From contig JASBRY010000008.1 in assembly GCA_030149165.1 (NCBI GenBank), forward strand, positions 248,001-312,000: a DNA stretch of 64,000 nucleotides. The letters run 5' to 3'. Under the pieces are notes generated by a model. The model had not been told where the DNA came from. It was given only the letters and a program-made list of their open reading frames with translations, and did not search any database. Below, piece by piece: positions 26,481 to 34,786 of this stretch. This DNA is from Phycisphaerales bacterium (GTDB lineage: Bacteria; Planctomycetota; Phycisphaerae; Phycisphaerales; UBA1924). The translations under genes and the position numbers were made by a program. Each line of letters begins with the position of its first letter. Position 1 is the first letter of the stretch.

Positions 26481-27686
26481 ATGGCGAAGAAATCGATCGA
26501 GAACACACTGGTTGCTGGTCAAAAGGTCCTGATCCGAGTGGACTTCAATGTCCCGCTCGATGGCGACCAAATCACAGATGACCGCCGGATCCAAGCCGCG
26601 CTCCCGACCATCCGATCGGTCATCGATCGTGGTGGTCGCGCGATCCTCATGTCACACCTTGGGCGTCCAGAGGGCAAGGGATTCGAATCAAAGTTCTCGA
26701 TGGCGCCTGTTGCAAAGCGATTGGGTGAACTGCTCGGGAAAGAAGTCAGCATCCCTGCGGACAACTGCAAGGATCCCGCCGTCGCTGCAGCAGTCGACGC
26801 GATGAGCGATGGCGATGTGATCCTCCTTGAGAACCTCCGATTCCACGGCTGCGAGAAACGAGGAGAAGCAGAGTTTGCTTCCCAGCTCGCTGCACTCGCG
26901 GATGTCTATGTCAACGACGCGTTCGGAACATGCCATCGCGAGCACGCTTCGATGACCGGTGTCCCTGCAGCAATGGGAGACAAACCCAAGGTCGCGGGAT
27001 ACCTCGTCGAAAAGGAGATCGCGTACCTCAGTGATGCGCTCGCAAACCCCGCGCGTCCGTTCACAGTCATCCTCGGCGGCGCCAAGGTCAGTGACAAACT
27101 CCCAGCGATCGAGCACCTGCTCCCCAAAGCGGACCACATCCTTGTCGGCGGTGCGATGGCGTATACCTTCCTCCAAGCGTTGGGACACGATGTGGGCAAA
27201 TCCCGCGTCGAGGACAACATGGTCAAGGACGCGAAGCGGATCATCGAACTCGCCGCGGAATCCAAGACTGATCTGCACTTCCCAGAGGATCACATCTGCT
27301 CGACCATATTCGCCGAGCAAGCGGGTGATATCGAGGTCTTCGATGATCAGATCAAAGCAGGATTCATGGGACTGGACATCGGTCCCAAGACCGTCGCTCG
27401 CTACACGCAGCTCATCAAGGACTCCAAAACCATCATCTGGAATGGCCCGATGGGTGTGTTCGAGTGGGCGCCATTCAAGATGGGTACCAAGCTCATCGCT
27501 GAAGCCGTCGCAAGCGCCACCGACAACGGCGCAATCACCATCGTCGGCGGCGGGGATTCCGCAGCCGCAGCGGAAGTGTTTGGTGTCGCGGATCGCTTGT
27601 CCCATGTCTCGACTGGTGGTGGAGCGAGTCTCGAAATGCTCGAAGGCAAGAGCTTCAAAGCGGTCGAGCTCTTGGACGACGCATGA
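26481..27686 (+). CDS. pgk: Phosphoglycerate kinase
   Basis: This glycolytic enzyme makes ATP and 3-phosphoglycerate from 1,3-bisphosphoglycerate. The 401-residue protein shows VDFNVPLDG, the SHLGRPEG loop, VNDAFGTCHREHAS, and the C-terminal nucleotide motif GGGDSAAAAE with TGGGASLEMLEG. The start has GAGGAGG eight bases upstream. It overlaps the next gene by four bases, so the two are translationally coupled. Confidence 0.96.
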   Translation: MAKKSIENTLVAGQKVLIRVDFNVPLDGDQITDDRRIQAALPTIRSVIDRGGRAILMSHLGRPEGKGFESKFSMAPVAKRLGELLGKEVSIPADNCKDPAVAAAVDAMSDGDVILLENLRFHGCEKRGEAEFASQLAALADVYVNDAFGTCHREHASMTGVPAAMGDKPKVAGYLVEKEIAYLSDALANPARPFTVILGGAKVSDKLPAIEHLLPKADHILVGGAMAYTFLQALGHDVGKSRVEDNMVKDAKRIIELAAESKTDLHFPEDHICSTIFAEQAGDIEVFDDQIKAGFMGLDIGPKTVARYTQLIKDSKTIIWNGPMGVFEWAPFKMGTKLIAEAVASATDNGAITIVGGGDSAAAAEVFGVADRLSHVSTGGGASLEMLEGKSFKAVELLDDA

Positions 27687-28399
27687 AACCTCAGCCGTAT
27701 TTCGGGCTGACTCCAGGTCGTGTGATCACGCGGAACTACCGCGTTGATCGCTTGCTCGGAATGGGATGGGAAGGCGAGGTCTATCTCGTCAACGAGCGTT
27801 TAACCGGCGCGCATCGTGCCGCGAAGCTGTTCTATCCGCATCGCAACGAGAAAGATCGATCCGCGATCCACTACGCACGCAAGCTCGAACGCCTCAAAGA
27901 CTGCGATATCCTTATCCAGTACCACCACAGCGAGCAGATCCGGCTCAAAGGCGATCCCGTCACAGTGCTCATCTCCGAGTTTGTCGAGGGTGATCTGCTT
28001 TGTGATATGGTCGCGGCACAGCGCGGCAGACGGATGCCACTCTTCGAAGCACTGCATCTGACTCGCACCGTCGCGGAAGGACTCTCTCAGATCCACGAAC
28101 GCAAAGAATACCACGGCGATCTGCACGCGGGAAATATCCTCGTCCAGCGACGAGGCATCCACTTCGATATCAAACTCGTGGATATGTACGACTGGGGACG
28201 CGCCACCAAATCACACATCCACGATGATGTCTGCGATGTTGTCCGGATCCTCTACGACATGCTCGGCGGACAGAAGCACTACAAGTCACAACCCGAGGTC
28301 GTGAAACACATTTGCTGCGGACTTAAAAAATCACTGATCAGCGAACGCTTCCCCACCGCTTGGCACTTGTGCAGACACCTCGACACGCTGGAGTGGTGA
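27683..28399 (+). CDS. Small Ser/Thr-type protein kinase coupled to pgk
   Basis: This 238-residue kinase domain has nothing attached. The glycine loop GMGWEGEVYLV is at 26-36, the ATP lysine K48 in AAKLF, and the catalytic loop YHGDLHAGNILV near 140. The usual DFG is replaced by VDMYDWG. The HGDLHAGN form is closer to RIO, Bud32 and aminoglycoside-type kinases than to Pkn-type HRDLKPxN, and the C-lobe is short. It is translated from the pgk message by an ATGA overlap. The substrate is unknown. Confidence 0.75.
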   Translation: MKPQPYFGLTPGRVITRNYRVDRLLGMGWEGEVYLVNERLTGAHRAAKLFYPHRNEKDRSAIHYARKLERLKDCDILIQYHHSEQIRLKGDPVTVLISEFVEGDLLCDMVAAQRGRRMPLFEALHLTRTVAEGLSQIHERKEYHGDLHAGNILVQRRGIHFDIKLVDMYDWGRATKSHIHDDVCDVVRILYDMLGGQKHYKSQPEVVKHICCGLKKSLISERFPTAWHLCRHLDTLEW

Positions 28400-28418
28400 A
28401 CAGTCCTGAGCTGATCAA

Positions 28419-30299
28419 TCAGCGTCGATCGAAAAGCTTCTCCAACTCCTCAATCGTCAGACGCACAGTCGTCGGTCTGCCGTGCGGACACGACGCGGCT
28501 CGATCGGTCGTATCGCGCAGCGCGATGATCTCCGCGAGTTCCGATTCGCTCAGCTTGTCTCCCGCTTTGATCGCGGCTTTGCACGCCATCATGTCGAGTA
28601 CCTCATGGAGCGCCTCTTCCTTCGAAGGAACAAACCCCTCATGCTCGATGCGCTCGAAGAGCTCATCAAGGAATGATCCGGGATCCACATTGCGCGAGAG
28701 CAGGAAACTCGGTACGCTCGACACCCCCACACTCCGAGGTCCCATCGGTGCGGCATTGATCCCGATGCGTTCAAAGAGCTCGGACAACTCGTCGAACTGA
28801 TCAATGATCGCTGGAGCGACCTCGACGACGATCGGAGACAACAACCCTTGCTGCTCGAGCGATCCAGATCCCGTCACGCGGCTGATGAGCTTGTTGAACA
28901 TCATCCGCTCGTGGAGCGCGTGCTGATCGATGATGAGCACGCCTTGCTCGTCCTGACACAGCAGGTAGCTCGAATGGACCTGGAGCACATTGACCGTGTT
29001 CGTGATCGGCGGGAGCAGACGCTCCTCGCTCAAGGGTTGGGCCGGCTGCTCTGCAGGCACAGAAGGACCAAAGGAAGGCAGGTCAGGAGAACGGAGCACC
29101 TTGGCGAGATGCGATCGCAGATCCTGTGGACTATCAGAAGACTTGGGATTGGTGTTGAGATACTCGACGATCCGATCGACTTGCTGCTCGACTGGCTGTG
29201 TCGGCATCGCCTGAGGCATAATCGCTGTAGCCCCACCACTCCCTGCGCCAGGGAGCCGCGAGAATACCGTCGGCGTGACATCCGCTTGGGTGAGTGCATC
29301 GCGGATGCCGTGATACACGGCTCGATGGACCATGGACTGATCTCGGAAGCGGACCTCGAGTTTTGCGGGATGCACATTGACATCCACAGCACTCGGCGCC
29401 ATCTCGATCATGAGCACCGCCGTCGGATGCCGTCCCGGTTCGATGAGCCCGCGGTACGCTTCGCGGATCGCGTGCTGCACGGTGCGATCGCGGATTGTGC
29501 GTCCATTAAGGAACACATGCTGTGCCTTGGAGGTCGCTCTTGCAATGGAAGGGAGACCAACCAGTCCCCACATGAGCACGCCTCGCGCGTTGTCGTACTG
29601 ATCCACCGAGACCTCGACAAGCTGGGATTCGAGTTCCTTTCCGACGATCGCGAGCGCTCGCTCTCGTGGGGATTGATTCGGAGGCAGATCGAGCTTGACC
29701 TTCTCATCACCCAAGCAGCGGATGCCGATCGATGGATTCGCCATCGCGAGATCTCTGAGCCATTCCATGCATCGCGTCTGCTCAGTCGTTGGGGTTCTGA
29801 GAAACTTGCGTCGAGCGGGGGTATTGAAGAACAGGTTGCGGACTTCAATTACAGTCCCGGCCGGACATCCAGCGGGAGTTGGATCCTCTATTCGCTCACC
29901 CTCGGCGTAGATCGTTTGTCCCTCGTCGTGATCGCGTGATCTGGAGGTGATCGTGACGCGTGCGACTGAGGTGATGGACGCGAGAGCCTCGCCTCGGAAT
30001 CCCATTGTTGCGATGCGATCGAGGTCCTCAGATTCAGAGATTTTGCTCGTTGCATGTGGCGTGAGTGCGAGCGTGATCTGATCAGGATTGATGCCGCAGC
30101 CGTTGTCGGAGATGCGGATCAGCTCGATCCCCCCCTGCTCGAGCTCCACAGTGATCTTGGTCGCTCCTGCGTCGATGGAGTTCTCGACGAGTTCCTTGAG
30201 CACAGACGCAGGACGCTCGATGACCTCCCCCGCCGCGATCTGGTTGACGAGCAGGGCTGGAAGCTTTCGGATCACTGGATGGGTCGTTGGAGCGGACAC
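28419..30299 (-). CDS. mutL: DNA mismatch repair protein MutL
   Basis: This 626-residue protein has the GHKL ATPase N-domain (NQIAAGEVIERP, LVENSIDAGA, DNGCGI, GFRGEALASI) and a C-terminal dimer/endonuclease domain. There the metal motif reads DQHALHERMMFN. It matches DQHAx2Ex4E except that the last Glu is Asn. The ACKAAIKAG and CPHGRPT motifs are present. The start is GTG at 30299, with TACAAT six bases before it. It is divergent from the HIT gene. Confidence 0.93.
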   Translation of the reverse strand: MSAPTTHPVIRKLPALLVNQIAAGEVIERPASVLKELVENSIDAGATKITVELEQGGIELIRISDNGCGINPDQITLALTPHATSKISESEDLDRIATMGFRGEALASITSVARVTITSRSRDHDEGQTIYAEGERIEDPTPAGCPAGTVIEVRNLFFNTPARRKFLRTPTTEQTRCMEWLRDLAMANPSIGIRCLGDEKVKLDLPPNQSPRERALAIVGKELESQLVEVSVDQYDNARGVLMWGLVGLPSIARATSKAQHVFLNGRTIRDRTVQHAIREAYRGLIEPGRHPTAVLMIEMAPSAVDVNVHPAKLEVRFRDQSMVHRAVYHGIRDALTQADVTPTVFSRLPGAGSGGATAIMPQAMPTQPVEQQVDRIVEYLNTNPKSSDSPQDLRSHLAKVLRSPDLPSFGPSVPAEQPAQPLSEERLLPPITNTVNVLQVHSSYLLCQDEQGVLIIDQHALHERMMFNKLISRVTGSGSLEQQGLLSPIVVEVAPAIIDQFDELSELFERIGINAAPMGPRSVGVSSVPSFLLSRNVDPGSFLDELFERIEHEGFVPSKEEALHEVLDMMACKAAIKAGDKLSESELAEIIALRDTTDRAASCPHGRPTTVRLTIEELEKLFDRR

Positions 30300-30305
30300 G
30301 CCGGG

Positions 30306-30311
30306 ATTGTA
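30306..30311 (-). promoter_or_regulatory. -10 box of predicted leaderless mutL promoter
   Basis: TACAAT on the minus strand lies six bases before the GTG start. No Shine-Dalgarno sequence is present. The divergent HIT promoter lies 34 bp away. Confidence 0.6.
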
Positions 30312-30345
30312 TACGGATCGGGTCGAGGATTCGGAGTAGATGCAC

Positions 30346-30351
30346 TAGGAT
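30346..30351 (+). promoter_or_regulatory. -10 box of predicted leaderless HIT-gene promoter
   Basis: TAGGAT lies five bases before ATG 30357, the same spacing as at the aldehyde dehydrogenase gene. No ribosome site is seen. Confidence 0.55.
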
Positions 30352-30356
30352 GGGGC

Positions 30357-30779
30357 ATGACTGATTCCATCTTTTCCAAAATCATCCGCGGCGAGATCCC
30401 AGCACACAAGATTTACGAGGACGATTTCGTGATCTCGATCCTCGACATTGGACCGTTGTCTGAAGGACATGCGCTGGTCATCCCCAAGGAACCCGCCGCG
30501 ACGATCGACACGCTCTCTGATGAGTTTGCTGCAGCCGTGGGACACGCACTTCCGAGGATTGTCCGAGCGATCAAGAAAGTGACCGGAGCAACCGCGGTCA
30601 ATATCTTGCAGAACAACGGCGCGGAGGCGGGACAAGCCGTGGATCATGTGCACTTCCACATCATCCCGAAGTACGCGGATCGCAACCCGGGTAGTGGATT
30701 GAAAATGGATTGGACTCCGGGATCGCTCTCCCAAGACGAAGCGCTCGAACTGGGCAAACAAATCAAGCGTCTGCTCTGA
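30357..30779 (+). CDS. HIT-family nucleotide-binding hydrolase
   Basis: This 140-residue protein carries the histidine triad HVHFHII near residue 100 and the N-terminal IFSKIIRGEIPAHKIYED of HINT-type proteins. These remove AMP or similar leaving groups from phosphoramidates. The start at 30357 fits the family N-terminus; the open frame runs 300 bases further upstream into mutL, but there is no support for that. It converges on birA with a 6-bp gap. Confidence 0.9.
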   Translation: MTDSIFSKIIRGEIPAHKIYEDDFVISILDIGPLSEGHALVIPKEPAATIDTLSDEFAAAVGHALPRIVRAIKKVTGATAVNILQNNGAEAGQAVDHVHFHIIPKYADRNPGSGLKMDWTPGSLSQDEALELGKQIKRLL

Positions 30780-30785
30780 GCTCGA

Positions 30786-31580
30786 TCAACCAACAATTCG
30801 TGTTTGCGTGACCGGCAGTCGCACAATGCCGCTTTCGGTCAACAGCTCGATGTGATCGAGCGGATCGATGTGCTTGATCTCCCCAGAGTACGGCTGATTG
30901 TTGTACACCGCTTTGGCATGATTCCCAATGAGCGCGTCGCGAGCATCCCACGCTGCTCGGACATCCGCCTCGCTCGCTTGTGATAACCAGTAGTCTAATG
31001 ATTTGGCAAGCGAACACGCGATCTCGATCCGTGATGACTGGATGCCGAGTTGCGCGAGTGAAATGGCACGGTCTTTGATAATCGGATGATAATCCGAGTC
31101 GTTCTGCGTGCAGTTGATCCCGATCCCGATCACGATTGAGTTCGCGGCGTGCTCGATAAGAACACCTGCGATCTTGCGCTGGATGTTCTTTACACGCACC
31201 AGCACATCGTTGGGCCATTTAATCGCGAGCTGATGTCCCGGCGTGTGCTCACGGATGGCATCCAGTGCCGCGAGTCCGGCGCGTGCGGCGAGGTTCGGAT
31301 TCGAAAGATCGAAGTATTCAGGACCAAACGCGAGCGAACAGGGGAGAGTGCAACCCTCCGCGTCGTACCAGTTGCTGGCGCGTTGACCTCGTCCCATCCT
31401 CTGGATCGATGCGACCACAAGCGTAGGTGGATGGGACAAATCAAACCCAATACATGCGCGAGCAGCTGCGTCTTGCGTGCTCAGCGTGTCATCAAAGACC
31501 AGCGCACGCTCGATGCAAGTGCCTTCGATGACTGACTCAAGCTGGTCAGGCCAAGTTGTGATCTGTTCTGGACTATTCAC
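30786..31580 (-). CDS. birA: Biotin-[acetyl-CoA carboxylase] ligase
   Basis: This enzyme attaches biotin to the carboxylase carrier protein. The 264-residue protein has RMGRGQRASNWYDAEG (the GRG biotin loop), KWPNDVLV and KIAGVLIEH. It has no N-terminal DNA-binding domain, so it should not be a repressor. The GTG start overlaps the nadC stop by four bases, which indicates a nadC-birA operon. Confidence 0.9.
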   Translation of the reverse strand: MNSPEQITTWPDQLESVIEGTCIERALVFDDTLSTQDAAARACIGFDLSHPPTLVVASIQRMGRGQRASNWYDAEGCTLPCSLAFGPEYFDLSNPNLAARAGLAALDAIREHTPGHQLAIKWPNDVLVRVKNIQRKIAGVLIEHAANSIVIGIGINCTQNDSDYHPIIKDRAISLAQLGIQSSRIEIACSLAKSLDYWLSQASEADVRAAWDARDALIGNHAKAVYNNQPYSGEIKHIDPLDHIELLTESGIVRLPVTQTRIVG

Positions 31581-32530
31581 AACGCATCCAATCCAATATC
31601 CAGACTCACCGCTTGATGTGTGAGCCCTCCTATGGAGATCCGATCAACGCCAGTCTCCGCAATCCGGGTGACTGTCGCCTCACTGACACCTCCCGATGCT
31701 TCAAGAATAAGTTTCGGGTCCGTATCATCACGCATCTTGACTGCTTGAATCAAGGTCTCAGCCGGCATGTTGTCGAGCAGCACGATGTCAACGATGCCTG
31801 CATCAAGTTGAAGCACCCACTCAAGCTGGTTGAGTGTGTCGACTTCGACCTGCACAAAGCTGAGATTATGTTCACGAGCTTGTGCGGATGCAGTCTGGAG
31901 CCGATCCTTGAATGCGGATTTATCCAGTCCCGCAAGGTGATTATCTTTGATGAGCAGCGCATCGTGGAGCCCCATCCGATGACTCACGCCACCACCACAT
32001 CGCACGGCGTACTTCTCAAACACACGCAGTCCCGGCGTGGTCTTGCGTGTATCGCAGATGCGTGCATTTGTGCCTTGCACAAGATCGACAAACTTCCGTG
32101 TCCGAGTCGCGATCCCGCTGAGTCGAGCGACCAGATTCAGGAGTGTGCGTTCGAGCCGAACGATCGCAATGGATGAACCTTCGAGTCGACCAAGTGATGT
32201 CCCAGCTACAACAGAGTCCCCGTCATGGACTGCTGGTATCCATTCCACTGATTCAGAAGGTCGCACGAAGACCTTGAGAATATCTGGTACGAACTCCAAG
32301 CCGGACACAGCCCCGCCTTCTCTCATCGTCAGTGACACACTCGAAGTCTGATCTCGGCTGAACATCAGTTCACCCGTCCAGTCATGGGTCGTGGGCCCCA
32401 GATCCTCATCGTGCGCGAGCCGGATGAGTCGATGGATCAGCCCGGAATTCCGCAGATCTGACGCAAGCCTGCTCAATGGCAGGTCTTGAAATTCAGAAAG
32501 AACAGGTTCTGAGGCACTGGATCGGGTCAT
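31577..32530 (-). CDS. nadC: Nicotinate-nucleotide pyrophosphorylase NadC
   Basis: This enzyme converts quinolinate and PRPP to nicotinate mononucleotide in NAD synthesis. The 317-residue protein has RTLLNLVARLSGIATRTR, CDTRKTTPGLR, the catalytic KDNHLAG, and EASGGVSEATV near the end. The start at 32530 is chosen because a TACGAT box lies five bases before that ATG; the frame to 32611 adds 27 unlikely residues. It is coupled to birA. Confidence 0.93.
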   Translation of the reverse strand: MTRSSASEPVLSEFQDLPLSRLASDLRNSGLIHRLIRLAHDEDLGPTTHDWTGELMFSRDQTSSVSLTMREGGAVSGLEFVPDILKVFVRPSESVEWIPAVHDGDSVVAGTSLGRLEGSSIAIVRLERTLLNLVARLSGIATRTRKFVDLVQGTNARICDTRKTTPGLRVFEKYAVRCGGGVSHRMGLHDALLIKDNHLAGLDKSAFKDRLQTASAQAREHNLSFVQVEVDTLNQLEWVLQLDAGIVDIVLLDNMPAETLIQAVKMRDDTDPKLILEASGGVSEATVTRIAETGVDRISIGGLTHQAVSLDIGLDAL

Positions 32531-32535
32531 AGGGA

Positions 32536-32541
32536 ATCGTA
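32536..32541 (-). promoter_or_regulatory. -10 box of predicted leaderless nadC promoter
   Basis: TACGAT on the minus strand lies five bases before ATG 32530, with no Shine-Dalgarno sequence. It would drive nadC-birA. Confidence 0.55.
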
Positions 32542-32634
32542 GACCGGTGAAACGCCCTATCATCTGCTTCGATAGAAGGATCCGATTCAGAAGGCTATAA
32601 ATCGGGTGCATTAGATTGTGAAAGGACCATTTCT

Positions 32635-33417
32635 ATGGGGCTTATGGATGGCAAGGTCGGTTTGGTTGTTGGAGTTGCCAACGATCGTTCTTATGCATGG
32701 CACATCGCCAACGAGATCTATGCGCACGGCGGGACCTGCGCCTTTGCGCACATCCCAGGCGAGAAGAACGCCCGGCGGACACAACGCGCCGCTGAGAAGA
32801 TCACCCCCGATCCGATCCTCTACGAATGCAATGCTGGATCTGATGAAGACATCGACACACTGTTTGCGAGCTATGCGAAAGATCACGACCGTTTGGACTT
32901 CCTCGTCCACTCAATAGCGTACGCCGATCGTGATTGGCTCCAGCTCGGGATGTTTGCCAAAACCCCGCGTCAAGCGTATCTCGACGCGATCGACATCTCC
33001 GCGTACACGCTCGCCGCGATGGCCGCGCGTGCCAAGCCGCTGATGACCAAGAACGGTGGCGGCTCGATCATGGCGATGAGCTACTACGGCTCTGAAAAAG
33101 TTGTCCTTGGATACAATGTCATGGGTGTCGCTAAGTCATGCCTCGAAGCGACCACACGCTACCTCGCGGCGGAGTTGGGTCCCGAAGGGATCCGCGTCAA
33201 CACCATCTCAGGTGGATACCTCCGGACGCTTGCGAGCTCCGCCGTGGGTGGCACCGATGACCTGGAAATACGAGCCGCTGAAAAAGCACCGCTCAGGAGA
33301 ACCACAGAGGGCAGCGATGTCGGGAAAACCGCCGTCTACCTCGCGTCGGATCTCTCCAGCGGCGTGACCGGCGAGAATATTTATGTCGATTGCGGCGTCA
33401 ACATCATCGGCGCCTGA
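32635..33417 (+). CDS. fabI: Enoyl-[acyl-carrier-protein] reductase FabI
   Basis: FabI performs the last reduction of each fatty-acid elongation round with NADH. The 260-residue SDR protein shows VVGVANDRSYAWHIA at the cofactor site, SIAYADRDW, and the catalytic YNVMGVAK pair of Tyr and Lys. AAAGGA eight bases before the ATG supports the start, and TATAAA at 32596-32601 may be its -10. It is divergent from nadC. Confidence 0.95.
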   Translation: MGLMDGKVGLVVGVANDRSYAWHIANEIYAHGGTCAFAHIPGEKNARRTQRAAEKITPDPILYECNAGSDEDIDTLFASYAKDHDRLDFLVHSIAYADRDWLQLGMFAKTPRQAYLDAIDISAYTLAAMAARAKPLMTKNGGGSIMAMSYYGSEKVVLGYNVMGVAKSCLEATTRYLAAELGPEGIRVNTISGGYLRTLASSAVGGTDDLEIRAAEKAPLRRTTEGSDVGKTAVYLASDLSSGVTGENIYVDCGVNIIGA

Positions 33418-33527
33418 CCCGATTCAGAGCCAGATCAAGAGCAGCCAACCCAAACAAACCACAAAATTTGTGGATCAACTGTGGATTTCGCTGGCGGCCA
33501 TCGTTGCGCGTTTCCGATATTAGATGT

Positions 33528-33827
33528 ATGACCGGAGCAATCAACAACTTGGCTTCAAGTCTCGCTGGCGCACCAGCTTCCAGCAATGCGGCGTCGCGCA
33601 AACAACAAGCGGAAGACACGGACAAGGCTCGCAGAAGGGGCCGCGCCTTTGATGAGTTCCTCGCGAGCGTCGAGCATGTCGAGCAACTGGATGCCGTCCG
33701 GAGTCTCGCTGATGCCGATCAGGAAGAAGCGAAGGAAGATCGAGAAGAACATCAGGTCGGATACAACGCTCAAGGCGGTCGCCGAGCATCGAGCGATGAT
33801 CGACCAAATCTTGATCTCAATGCATAA
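33528..33827 (+). CDS. Small hypothetical charged protein
   Basis: This 99-residue protein has a short N-terminal segment and a strongly charged, helical middle (KARRRGRAFDEFLASVEHVEQLD) followed by a Glu/Asp-rich stretch. I recognise no family. GATATT six bases before ATG 33528 could be a leaderless promoter, which is the main reason to favour this start over the longer frame beginning inside fabI. A terminator follows 12 bp after the stop. Confidence 0.5.
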   Translation: MTGAINNLASSLAGAPASSNAASRKQQAEDTDKARRRGRAFDEFLASVEHVEQLDAVRSLADADQEEAKEDREEHQVGYNAQGGRRASSDDRPNLDLNA

Positions 33828-33839
33828 TCAAGTCCATTG

Positions 33840-33866
33840 AAAAAACGCCTCCGAATGGAGGCGTTT
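33840..33866 (-). terminator. Bidirectional terminator between the small ORF and sdhB
   Basis: A 10-bp stem (AAACGCCTCC/GGAGGCGTTT) with a GAAT loop has six A before it, giving a T run for the minus-strand sdh operon. A T-rich tail on the plus side could end the small gene as well. Confidence 0.88.
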
Positions 33867-33887
33867 GTGTTTTTGTGTAAGCGACCA

Positions 33888-34736
33888 TTACTTGCCGGTA
33901 AAGAACTTCTTGATCGAGTGGATCGTGGCGCTGCGTCCGATCGCGGCGATCGACTCAGTGAGCGGGATCCCCTTCGGACAGACCTTGACACAGTTCTGAG
34001 CGTTTCCGCAATCCTGGATCCCGCCGGGACCGGTGAGTGTGTCCATGCGTTCGTCTTTGAGGCGCTTTCCTGTGCCGTGCTCATTGAAGAGACGAGCTTG
34101 GGAGATCGCTTGCGGCCCAATGAAACTGGATTCCCATTGGTCTTCGTGTTCTTTCTTGATGAACTGAGGGCACGCTTCGAGACAGCAGCCGCAGGTCATG
34201 CACTCGGAGAGCGCGTAGCGCATCTGCTGGTGGTCGTGGTCTTCTTGTGGACCAGCGCCGAGGTTGTAGGTGCCGTCGATCGGGACCCACGCTTTGACGC
34301 GTTCAAGTGCGTTGAACATGCGAGTACGATCGACCCAGAGATCGCGGATGACCGGGAACTTGCTCATCGGCTCGAGGACAATCTCGTCACCCTCGCGTGG
34401 AGCATACTCGTCGATCAAGCACGAGCAGGACTGACGCACGCGTCCATTGATCACCATCGTGCAGGCGCCGCAGACTTCTTCCAGACACCCCGAATCCCAG
34501 ACGACCGGTGTAGTCTCTTTCCCATCGACAGTCACAGGATTCGCAGCGATGTGACGGAGTGAAGAAATCACATTGGATCCCGGCTCTGTGGGTACCTTGA
34601 ACGATTCCCAGCGCCAAGGCTTGCCGGGACCATCGCAGCGCTTGATCTTGAAGATCACGCTGCGTCCCTCCACAGCGACGGCGCGATTCGCCTTGCGTTC
34701 CTCAGCTCCGATGATGCTTGCTTGAGCAGCTCCCAT
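33888..34736 (-). CDS. sdhB: Succinate dehydrogenase iron-sulfur subunit
   Basis: This 282-residue subunit passes electrons from FAD to quinone. The 2Fe-2S ligands lie in SGCLEEVCGACTMVINGRVRQSC; the 4Fe-4S and 3Fe-4S ligands lie in CMTCGCCLEACPQ and CGNAQNCVKVCPKG. This is the short-chain type found in Bacillus and planctomycetes. AAAGGA about ten bases upstream supports the start. It is the last gene of sdhCAB, followed by a terminator. Confidence 0.95.
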   Translation of the reverse strand: MGAAQASIIGAEERKANRAVAVEGRSVIFKIKRCDGPGKPWRWESFKVPTEPGSNVISSLRHIAANPVTVDGKETTPVVWDSGCLEEVCGACTMVINGRVRQSCSCLIDEYAPREGDEIVLEPMSKFPVIRDLWVDRTRMFNALERVKAWVPIDGTYNLGAGPQEDHDHQQMRYALSECMTCGCCLEACPQFIKKEHEDQWESSFIGPQAISQARLFNEHGTGKRLKDERMDTLTGPGGIQDCGNAQNCVKVCPKGIPLTESIAAIGRSATIHSIKKFFTGK

Positions 34737-34786
34737 ATGTTCGTTCCTTTCGAGGGCGATGGGTCTAAATCAACCAGTCATGCGTG

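Noticed and set aside
26688..27605. 305-residue minus-strand frame inside pgk
   Set aside because: It is the antisense of a conserved enzyme with no recognisable protein features.
28848..29939. 363-residue plus-strand frame inside mutL
   Set aside because: It is antisense to conserved MutL sequence and shows no domain.
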